A DNA stretch of 64,000 nucleotides from Scenedesmus sp. ARA3 (GCA_004335835.1 RWJK01000514.1:1-64000), one strand, 5' to 3'; positions 43,909 to 56,426 are shown, counted from the stretch's first letter. A program made the numbers and translations. Notes: generated from the letters alone by a model not told the origin.

Positions 43909-45793
43909 TGGACGCAAGAACAAGAGGGTGAAGTGGTATTCACGGTTGGTGAAGTGCTGCAGTGATGTTATAACAATGCCTACGTAATGGTTGACAGAAG
44001 CAGTTTGCGCTGTGGGGTGTGCAGCAGCTACTGCTCTGCATACATAGCGCATATTTTCTTCATTTTGGCATGTGGGAGTGCATGTGGGAGCAGGTGTGTC
44101 AGGAGGCGCTGTTGAATAGTGCCAGCTGAGTGCCCTGCCGCTTTGGGGGTGTGCCTTCTTTCATATGTATCTTTGATTTGTATCCACTGCTTAACGCTCA
44201 TGTGTTGCTTGAGTTTGCTGAAGATGGCTGGAGTTTGGATTGGCATGTTGCAGCGGAAAGGCATGTTGCAGTGGATATCAACCACAGGAGACAGCAGTCT
44301 TGTGAGCGGCAAACCTACTGCTCTGGTGCCAGGACATGAGCGTTGTTGCAAGCGCATGCTGTTGTCAACACAACACAGATGTTGCGTTCCTTGCAGTCTA
44401 ACGCCTGTGCTAGGGGGTGTGGTTGCTGGCGAGAGGATATGCGTGTAGTTGTGATGGTGCTTGTGCAGCATCAGGTGTGTCTGCTTTGATCAGCATGCAT
44501 GTTCGTGCCTGCACAGGCACGGAATTAAAGTGGCACAGTGTTTCGGCTGTGCTGCACTGTCAGTAGAGTGGCTTGGCACCACATGATAGATGCGCCTGTT
44601 GAATGCTACTACTGGTCAGGGCCCCTTGGGTTCAGGTTGGGATGATTAGCTGGCAGCAGGATGTTTGAAAATCGGTCGGCTGACGCTGCTGCTTCACAGC
44701 TGCTTGATTGCAGCTGCTGACAGAGCAGCGTGAAGTGTTTGCCATCATGTGGGGTGATGATTTGGAAGTGTTGGCGCGGCTGCTCCTTGCCGGCTGGATC
44801 AGCTGAAACTGAGCCACCGTCAAGACAGCCTGCACCAACCTGGTGTATGGCTCCGCTACTATGATGCACTACACTGTTTTGGCACTACAGTCACATGTGC
44901 CTGGCGAAGCACTTGGTGGGCAAGCTGTGCTGTGAAGCATGGGTGTTGCAGAGCTTCACAACAGGCCTTGCCACCATCCTGCTGCAGCTGCCGTGTGTTT
45001 TGCCGCCGCCAAACAGGCAATAGAGATTGGTACCTCATGCTCGGTTATCACACTACAGGTGCTGGGTTAGTGGCAGCAGGGCTAGCCTGCTGTATGTGTC
45101 AGCCTAGGTCGCAGCTCACCTCTGTCCCTGCCGTGACACCTCCTCAGCGACGGTGCTTCCGAATGAGTTTGCGTGTGATGCTCACAGAGCATTCCTTCCT
45201 CTGTGTGCACATTTGTGCACCCGTCTGCATCCTGTGCGCACCTGTATGTGCGCCTGTGCACCTTGGTGCACTGCTGTGCACCTCTGTGGCAGGCTGCTTC
45301 CGGGCAGCAACACGGCTGCTTGCCGATCTCCTTGCTGCACTGCCCAGCAAGGGTTGACTGATGTGTCTGCATGCGCTATCTAGGTTGGCAAACCTCGGCA
45401 TGCGAGCAACAAACTCCTGCTGCGCAGTTCAGTATGTGCACCAATGCCCAGTGACAGGTGCATGCCAGGGATGCCATGCTGCAGGTCGGCAGTCATTGGT
45501 CCAGTCTGGTTTCTGCTGGCGTGTTAGGAAGGCAAAGCCTCGCTGGGCAGGCTTTGCAAGGTGCCACGGCTGCCATCAGTTTGTGTCTGTGTCTGCTTGG
45601 ATTTGAGGATCTGCGGCCATGGTGTCGCTTTAGCACATTGTGGGGCGTTTGTGTCAGTGGCAGCAACTTGAGAATGAGTTGCTTGTGGGTTTAAATGACG
45701 TCAAGGCTTCAGGGGCGCGGGGGAGGAAGAGGGGCAATGTTGTACAGTATTGTGTTATGACTGCTGGGGAGCATGCTGCTGCTGCGATTGCAA

Positions 45794-45855
45794 TGGGGAT
45801 TACTGGGGTTGTAAGGGCGGGATGTGGCAGGTGGCTGGGGGTTGGGGGCTGTTGC
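45794..45855 (+). other. G-rich cluster with quadruplex potential
   Basis: Four G runs occur within 27 bases (GGGG ATTACT GGGG TTGTAA GGG C GGG), followed by GGCTGGGGGTTGGGGGC. Loops of up to seven bases satisfy the usual G-quadruplex pattern on the plus strand. Confidence 0.6.
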
Positions 45856-47730
45856 GTTCCGAAAGTGGCCGTCGGGATGTTAGGGTGTGTGGGTGAGTTG
45901 ATGGAATGCTTGCCGCAGCGAGCAGCTATTGGGGGCCTTACAACAACTTGGCAGATGCGTCCTGCAGCGTGTGTCGTGGACATCTGTTACCAGCCCTGTT
46001 GGGTAGGAACTAACCAACATGGTTTGTATGGAGTAATGGAGGTTGTGTGAATGCAGGAGGGTCACACAACAACGACAGGCGCTTCATCCTGATGGGGGCG
46101 GCTTCCTCATTGATGCGTGTTTGCTGTGACGTAGAGAGCATGCCATGCCACATTGTGCTTGCGTCCTACATCATGTGCAGTCACTGCTGACATGGGCATG
46201 TGCTGGCTGCCAACACCATTGTTTTTGGCCCACTGTACCTCGGCCCACTGTACCTAGAGTTTTGGCACATCGAGCATTGACAGACGCGGCTCATTGGCCA
46301 AAAACGATCGTGTCAGATCTTCCCCTTGATGTTGCCTTGATGCCTCTCCCATCAACCCACTTTGTAGTAATGCGTTGTGGGGTGGTGAGCAGCGTGCTGC
46401 TTAGCTGCCTTGTTTCAATCACACCTGTTTTCTGTGTACGCATTGGCAGGGGTGCATGGTGCTTTCTTCAACATCACCTCCTGCCAACTGTGCCAACACA
46501 GATGTCCATTGTTCCTATACACATTTTGCAGCACCTGTTGCCGCAACTGATCGCCATGCATACAACAGACAGCACTCGCTTAATGTGTCATGTACACATG
46601 CTGCATGTCAGGCCATTGTCTTGTGTGCATTTTTCTGCTCTTCCACGGACGCAAGTCAGACTTGGGACGTGTGCTGCCTTTGATTGTGGCAAAGGATAGG
46701 TGCGAGGCGTGTTGCTGTCTTGTGCTTGGACCTATACAGCATGTCACCTTTTCAACCGTGCAACTCTGTTGCTGCTTCATTCTTGCGGTGTTGTACAATG
46801 CATGCATGCCACTGCAGTGGCAGACAACTGCTGACATGTTTTGTGGGATGTGTGCGTGCTGACCTGTTCATACTGCATGTCATTTCAGTGTGCTGCACAC
46901 GTGTCGAAGCATTTGGTGCATGATGCCAGTATGAAGGCTTGCAGGAGTTACATGATGCCAAGGGGGCCGCCCAGTAGCAACATGAGCATGCAGTTGATGC
47001 AGGTGGCAATGGTTGGCGAAGGACTCGGAGACGAGGTGGGTTGTCTGCCGTCCACCTGCCGCTGTTTGACTGCACTGCACCAGCAGAGGATGTCGTTGCA
47101 GTCGTCTATTTCATGTCCAGGCGTCGACCAGGCGTCGAGAGCGCCATAGCTGTGTTATCTTATCACAGTGTTGTATATTGTGCCCTGGCCGCCAAGCTAT
47201 ACGGAGGTTTGGAGGCAGCGCGGTAGTATCATGAGGGTTGTGAGCAGACCCTGACATCAGGCTGCTGCCTGCATGTACTTGCATGGCCTCTTATCATCGG
47301 CTTGCAACGCCTTGATTCTGCCTAGCAAGTGCACGTACTTGTGCAGCTGCACTGAACATGATCCAGCATGCTTCTCTCTGGTGCCTTGCATGTGCACTAG
47401 ATTGTGCAGCTATATTGAACAGGACCCCATCACGCCTGTTGCTGGCAGTTGTGTACCACCTCTAGCAAGGTCGGAAAAACATGCTCTGCATGCGCCTGGC
47501 TCTCGCCCAGCCATGATTGTCAGACCACTGCCTGCTTGTGCATGCTGTTTGTTGCCTAGCACCAGCTGCTGTAGAGTTCCCTTTGCACGTTGTTCAAATG
47601 CCTGTTCCATGGCCGATTTGCCGCAACGTGGATGCAGTAGATGAGGCAGCACTGCAGTCTTTTGGCAGCACTATGTCTTGAAGAACGGCGCCTCTAGCGT
47701 ACATGTACTACAACAGCAACAGCAGCATAC

Positions 47731-47792
47731 ATCTGCTTGTAGTAGTGTGCACCACATCATGATCTGCTTGTAGTAGTGTGCACCACATCATG
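47731..47792 (+). repeat. Perfect 31-base tandem duplication
   Basis: The unit ATCTGCTTGTAGTAGTGTGC, followed by ACCACATCATG, occurs twice head-to-tail without mismatch. Confidence 0.95.
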
Positions 47793-50736
47793 CTTGTTGT
47801 TTGCTGATACGCTGCCTCGGATTGAGTGCACAGCGGTCAGGTGGGACACCGATGCAACAGGTGGCAACCAGAGGATAGTTGAATCACCCCGGTACGGCAT
47901 CTGCAACAGTCAACCCAGTTGTGGCTTCTGATTCAGGTTGCCCTTCTGGATCTGATGTGTGCAGTGTGGTGCTATGATGCATGTGTATGCATGGCGTTAT
48001 ATTGCCAGTGCACAGAACGAGAGATATGTTTTACGGGCTTCTTGGTGTGTTCACTGGGCTCGAACTCATGAGTACGCTAGTGTACAAAGCGCTTTGTATA
48101 CCTGCACTTGGTGCTTTGTACAGTGCTGCACCTGGCGAGCGCCTACATGGGATGCGAACATCATGTCGTGTTGTCATGGCAAATTTGGCAGCATAGCAAA
48201 GTCACTTCTGTTTACACCTCCCCCTACCAAACAGTGACACTCTCACAGTGCTTGCTGCCTTCAGCCGGTCGAGGTGTCCTGCTTACGCACAGGTAATGTC
48301 ACAGCATGGTGTAGTTGTATGCTGCTGCTCAGACGTTGGGTCATGGCTGCTCAATGTCCTTGTGCGGATGCAGAAACCTTATTCTCGTGTCACCGGACTT
48401 GGTCTAACAGTGGTGTACAGTACACGGTGGTGCAGATGTCTATTGTGTTCGTAAGGCTGTGCTTACACAGTGCGTGCACTGCTGCAGCTTGATCCGCCAA
48501 CGCAATGTGCACTGCCAGCGTCAGCGTATGTGTCTGTGTGAACAAAAGCGCACATCCTGCCAGCCCGAACATGTCTGTATATCATGTGGTTTGTGTGTTG
48601 GGTGGTGTGTTGTGGCCAACAGAAGAACACATCACCGGGTTTAGTATGTGGTACAGAATGCATGTGAGTGGTGCGTGTTCCATGCAGGTTGTGGTGGCAG
48701 CCTTCAGGCATTGGCACATGTTGCTGATCTTGTTGCACCGCTGTGGCTACTACTTGCCAGACCCCCATGCACAGTTTGACGTCAGAGAGGTGCAGTTGCA
48801 TGCAGGCTTAACGCCTTTGCTTAATATGGCCTGTGCCGGAACGCAACCTCACTCATACATGTGCGTAAAGTTCAGCGCGTGCACAATGCTTGTGGAAAGG
48901 GAATCTCGCAGCAGCTGCATGGTGCTGTTGGTGGTGTATGTTGCTGTGTGCATGTGGCTTTGGGCTGGCTCTGCTGTTGCGTGAGGGGTATTCAGTGTGC
49001 AGCAGAACAGGCACGGAAGTCGTACGGAAGTGGCACAACATGCGGCGGTGTGCACGATTGCTGGAAGGATGCTGGAAGATGCCCGGGGCGTGGGACGCGT
49101 GTTTGATGGCAGTGAATTGACATGTGGCTGCGTCTGTAGTATTTAAGCATCGCGGTGGTGCGTGTGTGGCCTGTTTCATGCTGCCAGTGCATGCCATGTT
49201 GGAGGTGACTGTACATGTGCCAAGCGACAGCGCGGCGCATGCTGCAACAGCTGTGGCTGGTTGCAGATTTGGCTGTGTTGGAAATGTTTTGCAGCAGGTG
49301 AATGGTACGCGAGCATTTGATGTCCAGCTGTCGTGTGTGTTGCTTGTCATTGTGCCTGTTCATCACAGCAATTCATGCAGAGGGCGTGTGTGCACGTGGC
49401 GTCCATGGGAGTGGAAGCTACTGGCATTGGTCGGGTCATCACAGTCAGGCTCTGTACTTCGACAAGTATGTAGCGCAGTTGGCACAAAGCAGCACTGATT
49501 GCAGACACTGCTGTTGAGTCTGCTGTTTGCATGTCATGGTCCAGCACCAGAGATGCACTGTCTGAGGTGGCTAGTACAGCGCATCACCGAGAATGGGATG
49601 ATTTTAGTAGTCACAGGCCCTAAAGCTTTGATATAGTGGAGTGCTCAGAGGGTGTTGTCATGCATTGTGACGCGGTGCAGTTGAAGATGTGCTTAAGGCT
49701 GCCTGTTGTTAGAACATGCGCACACATCTTCTTGCTGGCAGCAATGCTTGTGCCTGAGTTGTTAATTTGCATTTTTGCAATGCCATGCACAGTGTGTCAC
49801 GGCCGGGACTGTTGTTGCACAGGTTTATGGGCACAGCAGGCTTGCCACCATGCAGCTGGTGCAGCTGTACAGACAGACTGTTGCCATGCGTGCGGCGCAT
49901 GTTGATTTCCTAATCAGGATTTGCTGTATTGCATGTTTGTACATATATGCTGTGCTCCAACCTGTGCAAGGGTGCAGTGATGCTGCTTGGACCATGCCAG
50001 TGCTGCGTGTGCTTTGGCATGCATCTCGCTGCATGCGGTGCGGCCCAGCAGGCGCAAAGGTTGATTATCATCATCAAGTTACCCATCAAAAGGTTGGCAT
50101 CATGGTCACCATGCTGCGTACCACGCACGTGAGTGCAGTGTCTCAGAGCAGGTTCCCTTGGTGTGCGCTGCCCGAGGCTTTTCTACATCGCCACCAGCCC
50201 TGCTGTTGGGAACTGCGTGCAGTTCAGCTTGTTGTTGTTTTCCAGGGAGGGTTCAGCTTGTTGTTACCAGTGTGCTTGCATGCTTGTAGGACTGTGCTTG
50301 CAAGGCTTTGCTGAAGAATGCGTTTTACATCGTGGTGGGCAGTACAAGATGCTCGGACCATCTGCTGGCAGCGTCCACTGCATGGGCGCGAAGCACACAG
50401 GGGTGGGAGCCCCTGGGGCTGCACGTACTTGGGTCACAAATGCCACAGTTGTGGAAGGGCGCAGCTTTGCATGCATGCGGCGTGTTGTAGTTGAAGTAGG
50501 TAATGGTTTAGCTTTGCCGGGTGCTGATGCAAGGTCGCCACTAGGTGTTGCCAGGTTCAGTAGGTCGTGCATGCGCTGTGCTGTGTAAAATACTTTGATG
50601 ATTGGCTGTGCTGTTTGTCCGTGTTACTTGGGCTTTCAAAGCACAAGTTGTACCTGAGGTCGTGATGCCAGCAACAGGGTGCGTACCATGGCAAGCAGAG
50701 ATGGACTTGGCTGATGAAGCGCACAGCAAAAGTGCG

Positions 50737-50741
50737 TTACA
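50737..50741 (-). terminator. TGTAA polyadenylation signal of the menin gene
   Basis: TTACA on the plus strand, about 330 bases beyond the menin stop. Confidence 0.4.
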
Positions 50742-51067
50742 CAGGTCTGTTCCAGGTGTACGCAGTTAGGCAACCACCTGTGACACCTTAAATGGCGTGT
50801 GCGGAGTCCTATTGCTGACAATGCAGTGTCCTGTTGTCAGATCAGCAAGGGACGCATAACCACTAGCCGACTACCCTGCAACCTGCTGGTGTCCATTACT
50901 ACCAGTCACACCGGGCGACATGTTGCCCACCCAGCAGCCGCAGAGGCAACACTTGTGGCTTACTAAATGATCTGCAAACACACGCCTAACCAGCACGCGG
51001 CACAGAGTGTTGTGCCACTGCCAACAAGCACAGTAAGCCAGACGTCCAGCACCTTAAGTCATAACGA

Positions 51068-51728
51068 TCAAAGCTCTTTCCGCTTCCTCTTCCTGTTGCT
51101 TGGCATCTGCAGCAGCTGCTGCAGGTCCAGCCCCATCTCCTGCCAGGCAGCAGCAGCTGCCCCACAATCCTCACCCAGTGCACGCACCCTGCTGCTGTGC
51201 AGCAGCTGTGCAGTCACAGCCTGGCCGGCTGCCTCTGCCCTTGCAACACCTGTGAATGCTGCTGCACAGACAAGGAAGTCTTTGACAAAGTCAGCGGGCA
51301 GATCTGCTGAGGCATCTCCAAAGTATGCACAAACCGCATCCATCAGCTGCAGCAGCGTCTGCAGCCAGCTGCTGTCGCTCAGGATGCCCTCTGTCACAAG
51401 CACAGGCGCCTGCTGCTGCTGTCCTGCCTGCGCTTTTACTACCGCTGCTGCCAGGTGCATGTTGTGGGTAGTGACAGGTGCAGTAGCTGGCACATCTGAC
51501 GCCATGTGACCTCCTTCTGCTGGCTCACTGTTGATGCTAGGCTCCTGCTGCTGCTGCTGCTGGCCATCAGCCCTGCTGCTATGCACGGCCTCAGCTGCTG
51601 AAGATGCAGCCTGCTCCACAGCTGCTGCAGCTGGCGCTTGCACTCCCGCTGCTGCAGCTGCTGCTGCTGCAGCAGCACTCTGTTCCTTCGCTGCCGCGCC
51701 CTGCAGCTCAGGCAAGCTGGGAGGTGCG

Positions 51729-51776
<48 letters not shown>

Positions 51777-54245
51777 TGTTGCTGTGCCATGCACTGCAGG
51801 GCTGCCATTGCCTTGCAGCCATCCGCCAGGTTGGCCCACAGGTCCCGCACTGCCTCTAGCAGCTGCTTATCAGCAGACTTGTCAGGCTTGCCAGCAGCGC
51901 CAGCATAACGCCTGAGCACCGCGGTGCAACCACCCACGGCTGCCAGCGCTTGCACAAACAGGTGGGTAGCAATAGCCAGCCAGAAGCTTGCACCTGCTGC
52001 TGCCGCAACCGGGGGCTTGACGCTGTCGCTTGCTGCCACTGCTGCTGCTGTGGCTTGCCAGCTGCTGCTGAGCAGCAGCAGCTCATCTGTGTCCCCGCAG
52101 AGCGCCGCCTGCATGCGGTTCAGCCAGCCGAAGGCAGCGCAGCTGTGGGGGTGCCACTGCTGCCCGTTGCTGCGCTGCACAGACTCTGCGTAGCAGCGCT
52201 GCGAGTGCAGCTGCTGCGGGCCCAGCAGCGCCAGCTGCTGCAGCTCGCCTGCACAGCAGCAGCAGCAGCAGCAGCAGCAGCAATGCCTGTCATGACAGCA
52301 AACGAGCTATCGAGTGAGCTTAGCGATAAGAGCAGGCACATGCAGGACGCTCTGTTGAAGACTGCGATGTCTGCTCAGCGCTGTGTCCCTCTGCCTGCGT
52401 CATGCAACACGTGTTAGGTAACCAGCACGCCATCTCCTTGTGAGCCAATGTACAACCAGCAAGCCCCTCACCTGTGCGCCCCGCCTCTGCAGCCGCCACC
52501 AGCTCCTGCAGCTCATCCCACTCGTGCAGCATGCCCCAACGGAAGAAGTTGCTGTAGAACAGCGCAGCCGGATACATATCCGCCAGCCTGCCCAGTAGCG
52601 CCCCTTGCACTGCTGCCAGCTGCGCTGCTGCTGCCTCATCTTTCAGCTCCTCTGGCATCAGCCCTGCCACCAGGATGAGTATGACTTGCTGGCTGCTGCA
52701 GGGCTGGCAGTTGTTGCCGCCCGCATACAGCCAGTTGGCCATGTCGGCATGTTTGAGTGGCCTGGAGTGTGGCAGACGCACAGCAGCACCACAAGGCAGC
52801 GCACAGGATTTGAAGGGCAAAGCAAAAGAACTACCAGAGGGAGAGCCTACAGCAAGGGGCACATGGCAAGGTGACGTTACCAGTGTTGCATTCAACAGGG
52901 CATTGGGAGCAACACACCACGTCATAAGATAAGAAGCAATCAACATCAACATTTTATGAAGTTCATCCACCACTTCTTGTGCAGCGCTTCAGGGGGCAGC
53001 AGGAAGCAATGATGTGCCCACCTGGGGTCAGTCACCTCCACATGAATCAGCTGCTGCACATCTTCCGCGCCACTGCTGCTGGCTGCAACAGGCCCTGCCT
53101 GCTGCTGCTGCTGCTGATGCTGCGGCAGTGCCAGCCAGCAGTGGTCGTCTGAGACCATCATGCGTGCTGCTGCCAAGTCAGCGTGCTGTGTGCCGTGCTG
53201 CGCTGCAATGCTGTGGCACATGCCCAGCACTGCTGTGGCGATGCCGAGGCAGTCAAGCTGCCGTTTGCCCTGGTCACGTAGCGCGGATGGTAAGTACTGC
53301 GCAGTGCACACCGCAGCAGAAGCATACAAAACAGTTGTCTTGTTGTAAACCAGAAGCAGCAGGGTTCCTTGTTGTAAATTGTCACGCGTTTGTGGTGTGG
53401 CAGCCGAGCGATGCAGCACTCAAGGGATACCTGCCTACTGCCTCCACAAAGGCAAGCCAGCGGCCGCAACCTGATGTCTGCATGCGCCGCCACACTGCTA
53501 CAGGCAAGTGTCGGCTATGCACACCTGACCACTGCGCTGCTGCCTACGTGCACACAGGGAGCTGCTCAAGCTACCCTTAGCCCTTGCTCAAACTACCTGT
53601 GTGTGCAGCGGCTGCTTGTGCGCTGGTGCCTTTGCCAGCTTGCCCCTCAGGAACTTGGCCAGCGCCACTACCTTGTCCTGCAAGAGAGCACAGCAGCCAG
53701 GCAAGGCGACACATTACATGCACGGCACAGCATGAAGAAGTGTTTCCCTTGCAGAGTATGACGGCAACTTGACGTGTAGCTCTTGCTCACAGTTTGCAAC
53801 TCGTGACACAAGCAGGCCAGGGGCCCGCCCCTGCTCACCGCGCGCAACGCATGATGCTAACGCACCAATGGTCGGCAACGCAGTTTCATTGATTTCTTAC
53901 CTGTGTTGACTTGCACTTGGGTCCCAGCTTGGCTGCTGCTGGCACTACTAGCTGCTCCTGAAACTTTGCTACATGCTGTGCTACAGCTGCATTCAGTGGC
54001 TGTCTTTCATCAGCGCCACTGAACAGCCGCTCCTGCAAGATGCCCAGTATGATGGAAGCTCTGGCTACGCAGGGCTGATGCGAGCTCAGCTCCTGCTCCA
54101 GCAATGTGAGAGCGTCAGCTGCCACGCCATGTAAACCTGGTGCCTGCTGTAGCAGCTGCTGCTGCTGCTGCTGCTGCCATGGCTGCAGCAGATGTTCCTG
54201 CGTCTGCTGCTGCTCAGTCATTACAGTGCGCTTGAAGGTTGGCAT
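51068..54245 (-). CDS. Menin homologue
   Basis: Menin is a nuclear scaffold that in animals links MLL/KMT2 histone H3K4 methyltransferases to transcription factors. Six phase-matched exons: 54245-53901, 53677-53597, 53531-53439, 53296-53022, 52761-52472, 52248-51068; 754 residues against about 610 for human menin, the excess being Gln/Ala inserts (poly-Gln at 51729-51786). Colinear menin features: an N-terminal helix (DALTLLEQELSSHQPCVARA), then DKVVALAKFLRGKLAKA, CLGIATAVLGMCHSI, the VSDDHCWLAL plus HVEVTDP core (menin LSEDHAWVVF / AEVTWHG), ANWLYAGGNNCQPC (menin RSWLYLKGSYMRC), LLGRLADMYPAALFYSNFF (menin LLYDLGHLERYPMALGNL), HSCAAFGWLNRMQAAL, LLQLMDAVCAYFG (menin LLRFYDGICKW), and a terminal basic nuclear-localisation motif NRKRKRKEL. 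Catalysis is not expected. It lies head-to-head with RPAP3, 249 bases apart. Confidence 0.82.
51729..51786 (-). repeat. Coding CAG tract (poly-Gln in menin)
   Basis: CTG/TTG triplets on the plus strand translate to an uninterrupted run of about 19 Gln within menin exon 6, in the position of a surface loop. Confidence 0.9.
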
Positions 54246-54494
54246 ACGCAGGTCTGCTGCGGAGCTGGTGTCAGAGAAGCCTTACCAAACGGGGTGTGGA
54301 CACCCAGGTCACAGGGTCTGCAATATGTCATGACAGGAATCGCACGTACGCCCTCACAACTGTATGCTGCAGTGGTGATTTCATAAAAACATACAGATCG
54401 GATTGTTCAGAGACGCTGCTACCGTGTTGACCCTGCGGCAGAGGAACCCGCCTTGTTCCGGTCTTCTGCTTGAACTTTCTAGGACGTCGTCAAC
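54246..54494. promoter_or_regulatory. 249-base divergent promoter of menin and RPAP3 genes
   Basis: The two start codons are 249 bases apart on opposite strands, so regulatory sequence and 5' UTRs must be shared or overlap. No TATA box or triplet repeat is visible. Confidence 0.6.
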
Positions 54495-56426
54495 ATGGAA
54501 GCTCAGTTGCAGATACGGCAAAATGCTTTGGAGGCCCAGGATTATGCTCAGGATCTGCTGCAGTGGACGCAGTCTATGAGCAAGAAGAGCGGGGGCAAGC
54601 AGTCCAGCCAGCAGCAGACTGACCAGGGAGTGCCCGGTGTCAGGGGCAGGGCGCCCGGATCGGTGCAAGAAGCACCAGCTAGCATGCAGCAGCCAGCTTT
54701 GCAGCCCAGTAAGTTGTCAGCAGCGCGTGCAGAGCGGCCACCTGCTGCGCACACATACTCGAACTACAGCAAATGGGACAAATTTGACCCAGATGCTGCA
54801 GATGGAGCACCAGACCAGCCAGCAGCAGCGAAGCAGGCTAGCAAGCCAAATCCTGCAGCAAACAGCACCATGAATCAGCTTCAGCCCCGCCAGCCTGCAG
54901 CGCCGCAGGCCAGCACAGCTGAGGAGGTGCAACCCAGCATAACAGCACGCAGCAGCCCAGCAGCAGAAGCAACCGCGCTCAAAGACCGCGGCAATAAGCT
55001 GTTCCAGGCAGGCTACTATGACGATGCTGTTGGCTGCTACACCCAGAGCATCGCCCTGCAGCCCACCTCGCTGTCATATGCCAACCGTGCAATGGCTCGG
55101 CTGAAGCTGGGGCAGCCAGCAGAGGCTGAGCAGGACTGCACCGCAGCACTGCAGCTAGACAGCAGCTACATAAAGGCGCTGCACCGCAGAGGCACAGCAC
55201 GCAGGCAGCTGGGGCGGCTGCTAGAGGCAGCAGTTGACTTTGAAGAGGCGCTAAGGCTGGAGCCTGGCAACGCCACAGTGCAGGCAGACAGGGACGCAGC
55301 GCTCGAGCAGCACCTGCAGCAGCAGAAGCTGCAGGCAAGCAGCGCTGTGTGGAGCAGCATACCTGTGACGGCACCGCCACCACAGAAGCAGCAGCAGCAG
55401 CAGCAGCAGCCTCAGCAGCAGCAAGACACCCAGGAGCAGGCGGCGGTGACCGAAGCAGCCAGCAGCCAGCATGTCACCTTGATGGATGATACAGCAACGG
55501 CAGCAACCGCAGCTGCTGGTGATGCGGATAGCAAAGTAGCAGCAGCAGCTGTCAATGCCATCAGCAGCACAGCAGCAGCAGCAGCAGCAGCGAGGCAGCA
55601 GCCTTCGCGCAGCCCCAGCCCGCAGCCGGCCTCGACTGCCGCTGCAGCAGCAGCAGCTGCTGCTGCTCTTGCTGCCCGGCGCGCTGCCAGCCTGAAAGTA
55701 CCCCGGACTGGCAACGACTTTGAGGCAGCCTGGCGCAGCTTCAAAGGCGATGTGCAGCTGCAGGTGGGTGGCATGGCGAATGACCGCGCAGCAGCAAGGA
55801 AATCAATGACTTTGCTAGTGCAGTGGATGCATCCCCTCCTGCTGCATGTGTGCCTGAGGCAACACAGGGTGCTGTAACTGTACTGCAGCTTATAGGGCAG
55901 GTGCTGGTTGGGGTATGTCCGTATGATAGGGCAGCTGCCATGTGACAGCCATGGCTGTTTCATGTGTGCAGCGTGTTTTATGGTTGCTGCTGCTGCACTG
56001 CTGAGGCGTACGTGAGACCTTCACACCATGGTGCTGTGCTGTCTGCTGCAGGCGAAGTACCTGGCGCTGCTGTCAGTACAGCACCTGCCGGTCATCTTCA
56101 AGACGTCACTCACCGCTCCCCTGCTGCGGGACATTCTGACAGCAGCACTCACAGCCGCGGCAGGCAGCGCAGCAGCAGCAGCAGCAGGCAGCAGTGATCC
56201 TGAGAGCAGTGACGCAGGCAGCAGTAGCAGTGAGCTGTCTGCTGGTCATGCTGTGGGTTTGCTGCAGCAGCTGCCGAAGCTGCCGCGCTTTGACATGACT
56301 GCCATGTGCCTCACCAGCAGGGACAAAGCTGCGCTGAGGGAGGTGTGGGATGCAGCAGCAGCAGCGCTGGGCAGCACAGACATTGCAGAGCAGCTGGCAG
56401 CAGTGAGGCCGAAGTACAGGCTGTGA
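54495..56426 (+). CDS. RPAP3: RPAP3-type TPR co-chaperone
   Basis: Subunit of the R2TP/HSP90 machinery that assembles RNA polymerase II and snoRNPs. Two exons: 54495-55763 and 56052-56426, phase 0, 547 residues. An N-terminal helix (LQIRQNALEAQDYAQDLLQW) with the YSNYSKWDKFDPD motif is typical of the family. TPR repeats occupy about 158-262: ATALKDRGNKLFQAGYYDDA, YTQSIALQP, YANRAMARLKLGQPAEAEQD, IKALHRRGTARRQLG, which includes the N...N...K...R carboxylate-clamp pattern for the HSP90 tail. A Gln/Ala/Ser linker separates them from the C-terminal RPAP3/Monad domain (about 405-547): VPRTGNDFEAAWRSFKGD, YLALLSVQHLPVIFKTSL, LPKLPRFDMTAMCL, DKAALREVWDAA. Human RPAP3 has two TPR blocks and about 665 residues; here I see one block. 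The intron separates the linker side of the Monad domain from its main part. Confidence 0.9.

Larger units (their letters stand above)
43834..51067. other. 7.2 kb stretch without a supportable gene
   Basis: Between the stop of the 638-residue protein and the stop of the menin gene. The plus strand is rich in T and G over most of the length, CAG repeats are much rarer than elsewhere, and the many open frames of 60-180 codons are Cys/His/Trp/Met-rich with no domain motif on either strand. No reverse transcriptase, integrase or transposase signature, tRNA or rRNA was seen. Identified items are the TGTAA at 43904, a G-rich cluster at 45794-45855, a 31-base tandem duplication at 47731-47792 and a TGTAA for menin at 50737. 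It may be a long non-coding RNA, a long UTR, a fast-evolving intron-rich gene or decayed repeats. Confidence 0.5.

Noticed and set aside
45640..46050. 136-codon plus-strand ORF in the gene desert
   Set aside because: No ATG context, splice partners or conserved motif; composition follows local T/G richness.
49775..50314. 179-codon plus-strand ORF in the gene desert
   Set aside because: Cys/His/Met-rich random-like sequence, no domain and no supported splicing.
43834..51067. Retrotransposon or DNA transposon in the gene desert
   Set aside because: I looked for reverse transcriptase, integrase and transposase signatures, long terminal or inverted repeats and found none by eye.
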